From NCBI GenBank assembly GCA_900769975.1, contig CAAGIR010000009.1, positions 1 to 12,494 on the forward strand: a stretch of 12,494 nt of DNA, written 5' to 3'. The stretch is from Spirochaetia bacterium (GTDB lineage Bacteria; Spirochaetota; Spirochaetia; Treponematales; Treponemataceae). The position numbers and the translations under genes are program-made. Under the pieces are notes generated by a model that was not told the DNA's origin, ran no database searches, and saw nothing but the letters and a program-made list of their open reading frames with translations. Of the stretch, positions 12,470 to 12,494 are shown piece by piece (position 1 is the first letter of the stretch; every line of letters starts with the position of its first letter).

Positions 12470-12494
12470 AGATCGGAAGAGCACACGTCTGAAC
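12470..12494. other. Untrimmed Illumina adapter (right)
   Basis: From 12470 the sequence is AGATCGGAAGAGCACACGTC and continues as the TruSeq index adapter. The first A is probably the A-tail added in library preparation, so the genome ends at TTTTCGC (12469). Confidence 0.97.

Overview
The window is a complete small linear phage genome of about 12.45 kb (bases 16-12469). It is flanked by untrimmed Illumina adapter sequence at both ends (1-15 and 12470-12494). It has inverted terminal repeats, a protein-primed family B DNA polymerase, a phi29-type packaging ATPase, a phi29-type connector and lower collar, and a tail-knob protein. This makes it a short-tailed, phi29-like podovirus (the broad Salasmaviridae/Guelinviridae/Picovirinae-like group). 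Strong AAGGAGG-type ribosome sites, TTGACA/TATAAT promoters and a holin plus NlpC/P60-like enzyme point to a Gram-positive (Bacillota) host, perhaps a gut one; the host is inferred. No integrase or lysogeny gene is visible, so the phage looks strictly lytic. Standard bacterial stop codons are used.

Layout. Each end is a terminal repeat, perfect for the outer 50 bp. It carries a 16-bp dyad and three ACTAAAC motifs at exactly mirrored distances from the two ends. Just inside each repeat a terminator stops transcription heading outward. On the left, two 55-residue genes run leftward (177-524). Their promoter lies back to back with a consensus rightward promoter inside overlapping inverted repeats (554-624). 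The rightward early operon (659-4131) encodes a 41-residue Cys-rich protein, a ribbon-helix-helix-like regulator, a basic protein in the position of the terminal protein, the DNA polymerase and, from its own promoter, a probable ssDNA-binding protein. A strong terminator (4139-4165) closes this block.

The late region (4179-12311) begins with the packaging ATPase, which has no room for a promoter of its own. Next come a strong promoter and a roughly 76-nt structured RNA (5250-5325). This RNA reproduces the phi29 packaging-RNA plan: a closing 5'/3' helix, a first hairpin with a 5' side bulge, and a second hairpin whose loop is complementary to that bulge. Holin, NlpC/P60-like lysin, a Pro/Ala-repeat scaffold-like protein and the major capsid protein follow. 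A second hairpin terminator or attenuator (7709-7743) comes next. Last are tail knob, tail lysozyme, connector, lower collar and a tail appendage with an SGNH-esterase domain.

Working together: the terminal protein and polymerase replicate the linear DNA from its ends, with the ssDNA-binding protein coating displaced strands. The connector, ATPase and candidate pRNA would form the packaging motor. The tail knob, lysozyme and appendage handle adsorption and wall penetration, and the holin and lysin release progeny. The pRNA candidate is the most exciting element: packaging RNAs are known from few phages, and this one differs in sequence and sits beside the ATPase gene at the head of the late mRNA.
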